The notes below the pieces were generated by a model, which worked only from the letters and a program-made list of their open reading frames with translations, had not been told where the DNA came from and did not search any database. From the NCBI GenBank assembly GCA_031270565.1, contig JAISXJ010000146.1:1-5484 (forward strand): DNA of 5,484 nucleotides, written 5' to 3'. This DNA comes from Prevotellaceae bacterium. GTDB lineage: Bacteria; Bacteroidota; Bacteroidia; Bacteroidales; Paludibacteraceae. Shown piece after piece: positions 5,271 to 5,484 of this stretch (position 1 is its first letter; each line of letters opens with the position of its first letter). The translations under genes were made by a program, and so were the position numbers.

Positions 5271-5348
5271 AATGAATAATGAATAGTGAATAATTTTTTT
5301 TTAGAGTTTAGAGTTTAGTTATTAGTTATTCATTCTTCGTTATTCAAT
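5271..5348. repeat. Heptanucleotide repeats arranged as an inverted repeat
   Basis: The left arm has ATGAATA (5272), ATGAATA (5279) and GTGAATA (5286). After a T-run come AGAGTTT (5303), AGAGTTT (5310), AGTTATT (5317), AGTTATT (5324), CATTCTT (5331) and CGTTATT (5338), all in 7-bp register. Bases 5271-5293 match the reverse complement of 5326-5348 at 18 of 23 positions, so the element can also fold back on itself. Confidence 0.7.
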
Positions 5349-5375
5349 AGAAAAACGGCTTTAAGCAGGCGTTTT

Positions 5376-5478
5376 TGTCCGTTAGGACATATACTTTTAT
5401 AGTGATTCACTCCGCAAGTCCTGCCTTGTCAGGCAGTGGATAGGAGGGTGTCGTTTTCCGCAGGTCGCTGACCTGCGG
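5376..5478. repeat. Cluster of short palindromes at the right edge
   Basis: There are four compact dyads in about 100 bases: TGTCC-GTTA-GGACA (5376-5389), AGTGATTCACT (5401-5411), CTGCCT-TGTC-AGGCAG (5421-5436) and a perfect 9-bp stem CCGCAGGTC-GCT-GACCTGCGG (5458-5478). None has an adjoining U-run. An ATG at 5481 is too close to the edge to judge as a gene start. Confidence 0.55.
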
Positions 5479-5484
5479 TTATGA

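Larger units (their letters stand above)
4472..5484. other. One-kilobase repeat-rich region without a convincing gene
   Basis: I find no start codon with coding-like sequence behind it on either strand, and no tRNA or rRNA. The longest open stretch (minus strand, 5048-4677) has no ATG and is open because a 21-bp array keeps one frame in register. The region instead holds, in order, a GC-rich palindrome, heptanucleotide repeats, hairpins, the 21-bp array, a G9 tract (5125-5133), a minus-strand promoter-like element, a second heptanucleotide region and several small hairpins at the right edge. Base composition is far more A/T-rich than the 364-2251 genes. Confidence 0.7.

Noticed and set aside
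5458..5478. Terminator at the right edge
   Set aside because: The 9-bp stem is perfect but is followed by TTATGA on the plus strand and preceded by only a short T-run, and no gene ends beside it.

Overview
The window looks like a chromosomal segment of a Bacteroidetes (probably Bacteroidales) bacterium. Three things point there. There is a type IX secretion (Por-type) C-terminal sorting domain on a BspA-like leucine-rich-repeat protein. Two minus-strand copies of the Bacteroidetes -7 promoter element TAnnTTTG are present (211-218 and 5254-5261). No gene has a recognisable Shine-Dalgarno sequence. This is inference from sequence features, with no database search behind it.

Layout from left to right. 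Positions 23-202 hold a cobalamin riboswitch on the minus strand, with its promoter just upstream at 211-218. The gene it controls lies off the left edge. Facing away from it, a two-gene plus-strand cluster follows: a small exported protein that looks like an outer-membrane beta-barrel (364-1002), and a transglutaminase-like (papain-fold) protein with an intact Cys-His-Asp triad (1013-2251), separated by 10 bases. A strong terminator at 2259-2286 sits between this cluster and a convergent minus-strand gene at 2346-4471. That gene encodes a signal peptide, about 16 TpLRR/BspA-type repeats, an InlB-B-like module and a type IX sorting tail. One missing base at about 3792-3793 breaks it into two overlapping frames.

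The last kilobase (4472-5484) has no convincing gene. It is a patchwork of small repeats: a GC-rich palindrome, a heptanucleotide tandem repeat, several hairpins, an exact 11 x 21-bp alternating array of imperfect palindromes (4738-4968), a G9 tract, an isolated minus-strand promoter-like element and a second heptanucleotide region folded as an inverted repeat.

All assigned proteins except possibly the transglutaminase look destined for the cell envelope or surface. The barrel and transglutaminase genes probably form an operon. The repeat protein would be exported by Sec and then attached to the surface by the type IX system if its frame were intact. I see no defence system, phage, integrase or transposase. 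The least explained element is the 21-bp array together with the orphan promoter that points through it toward the repeat-protein gene.
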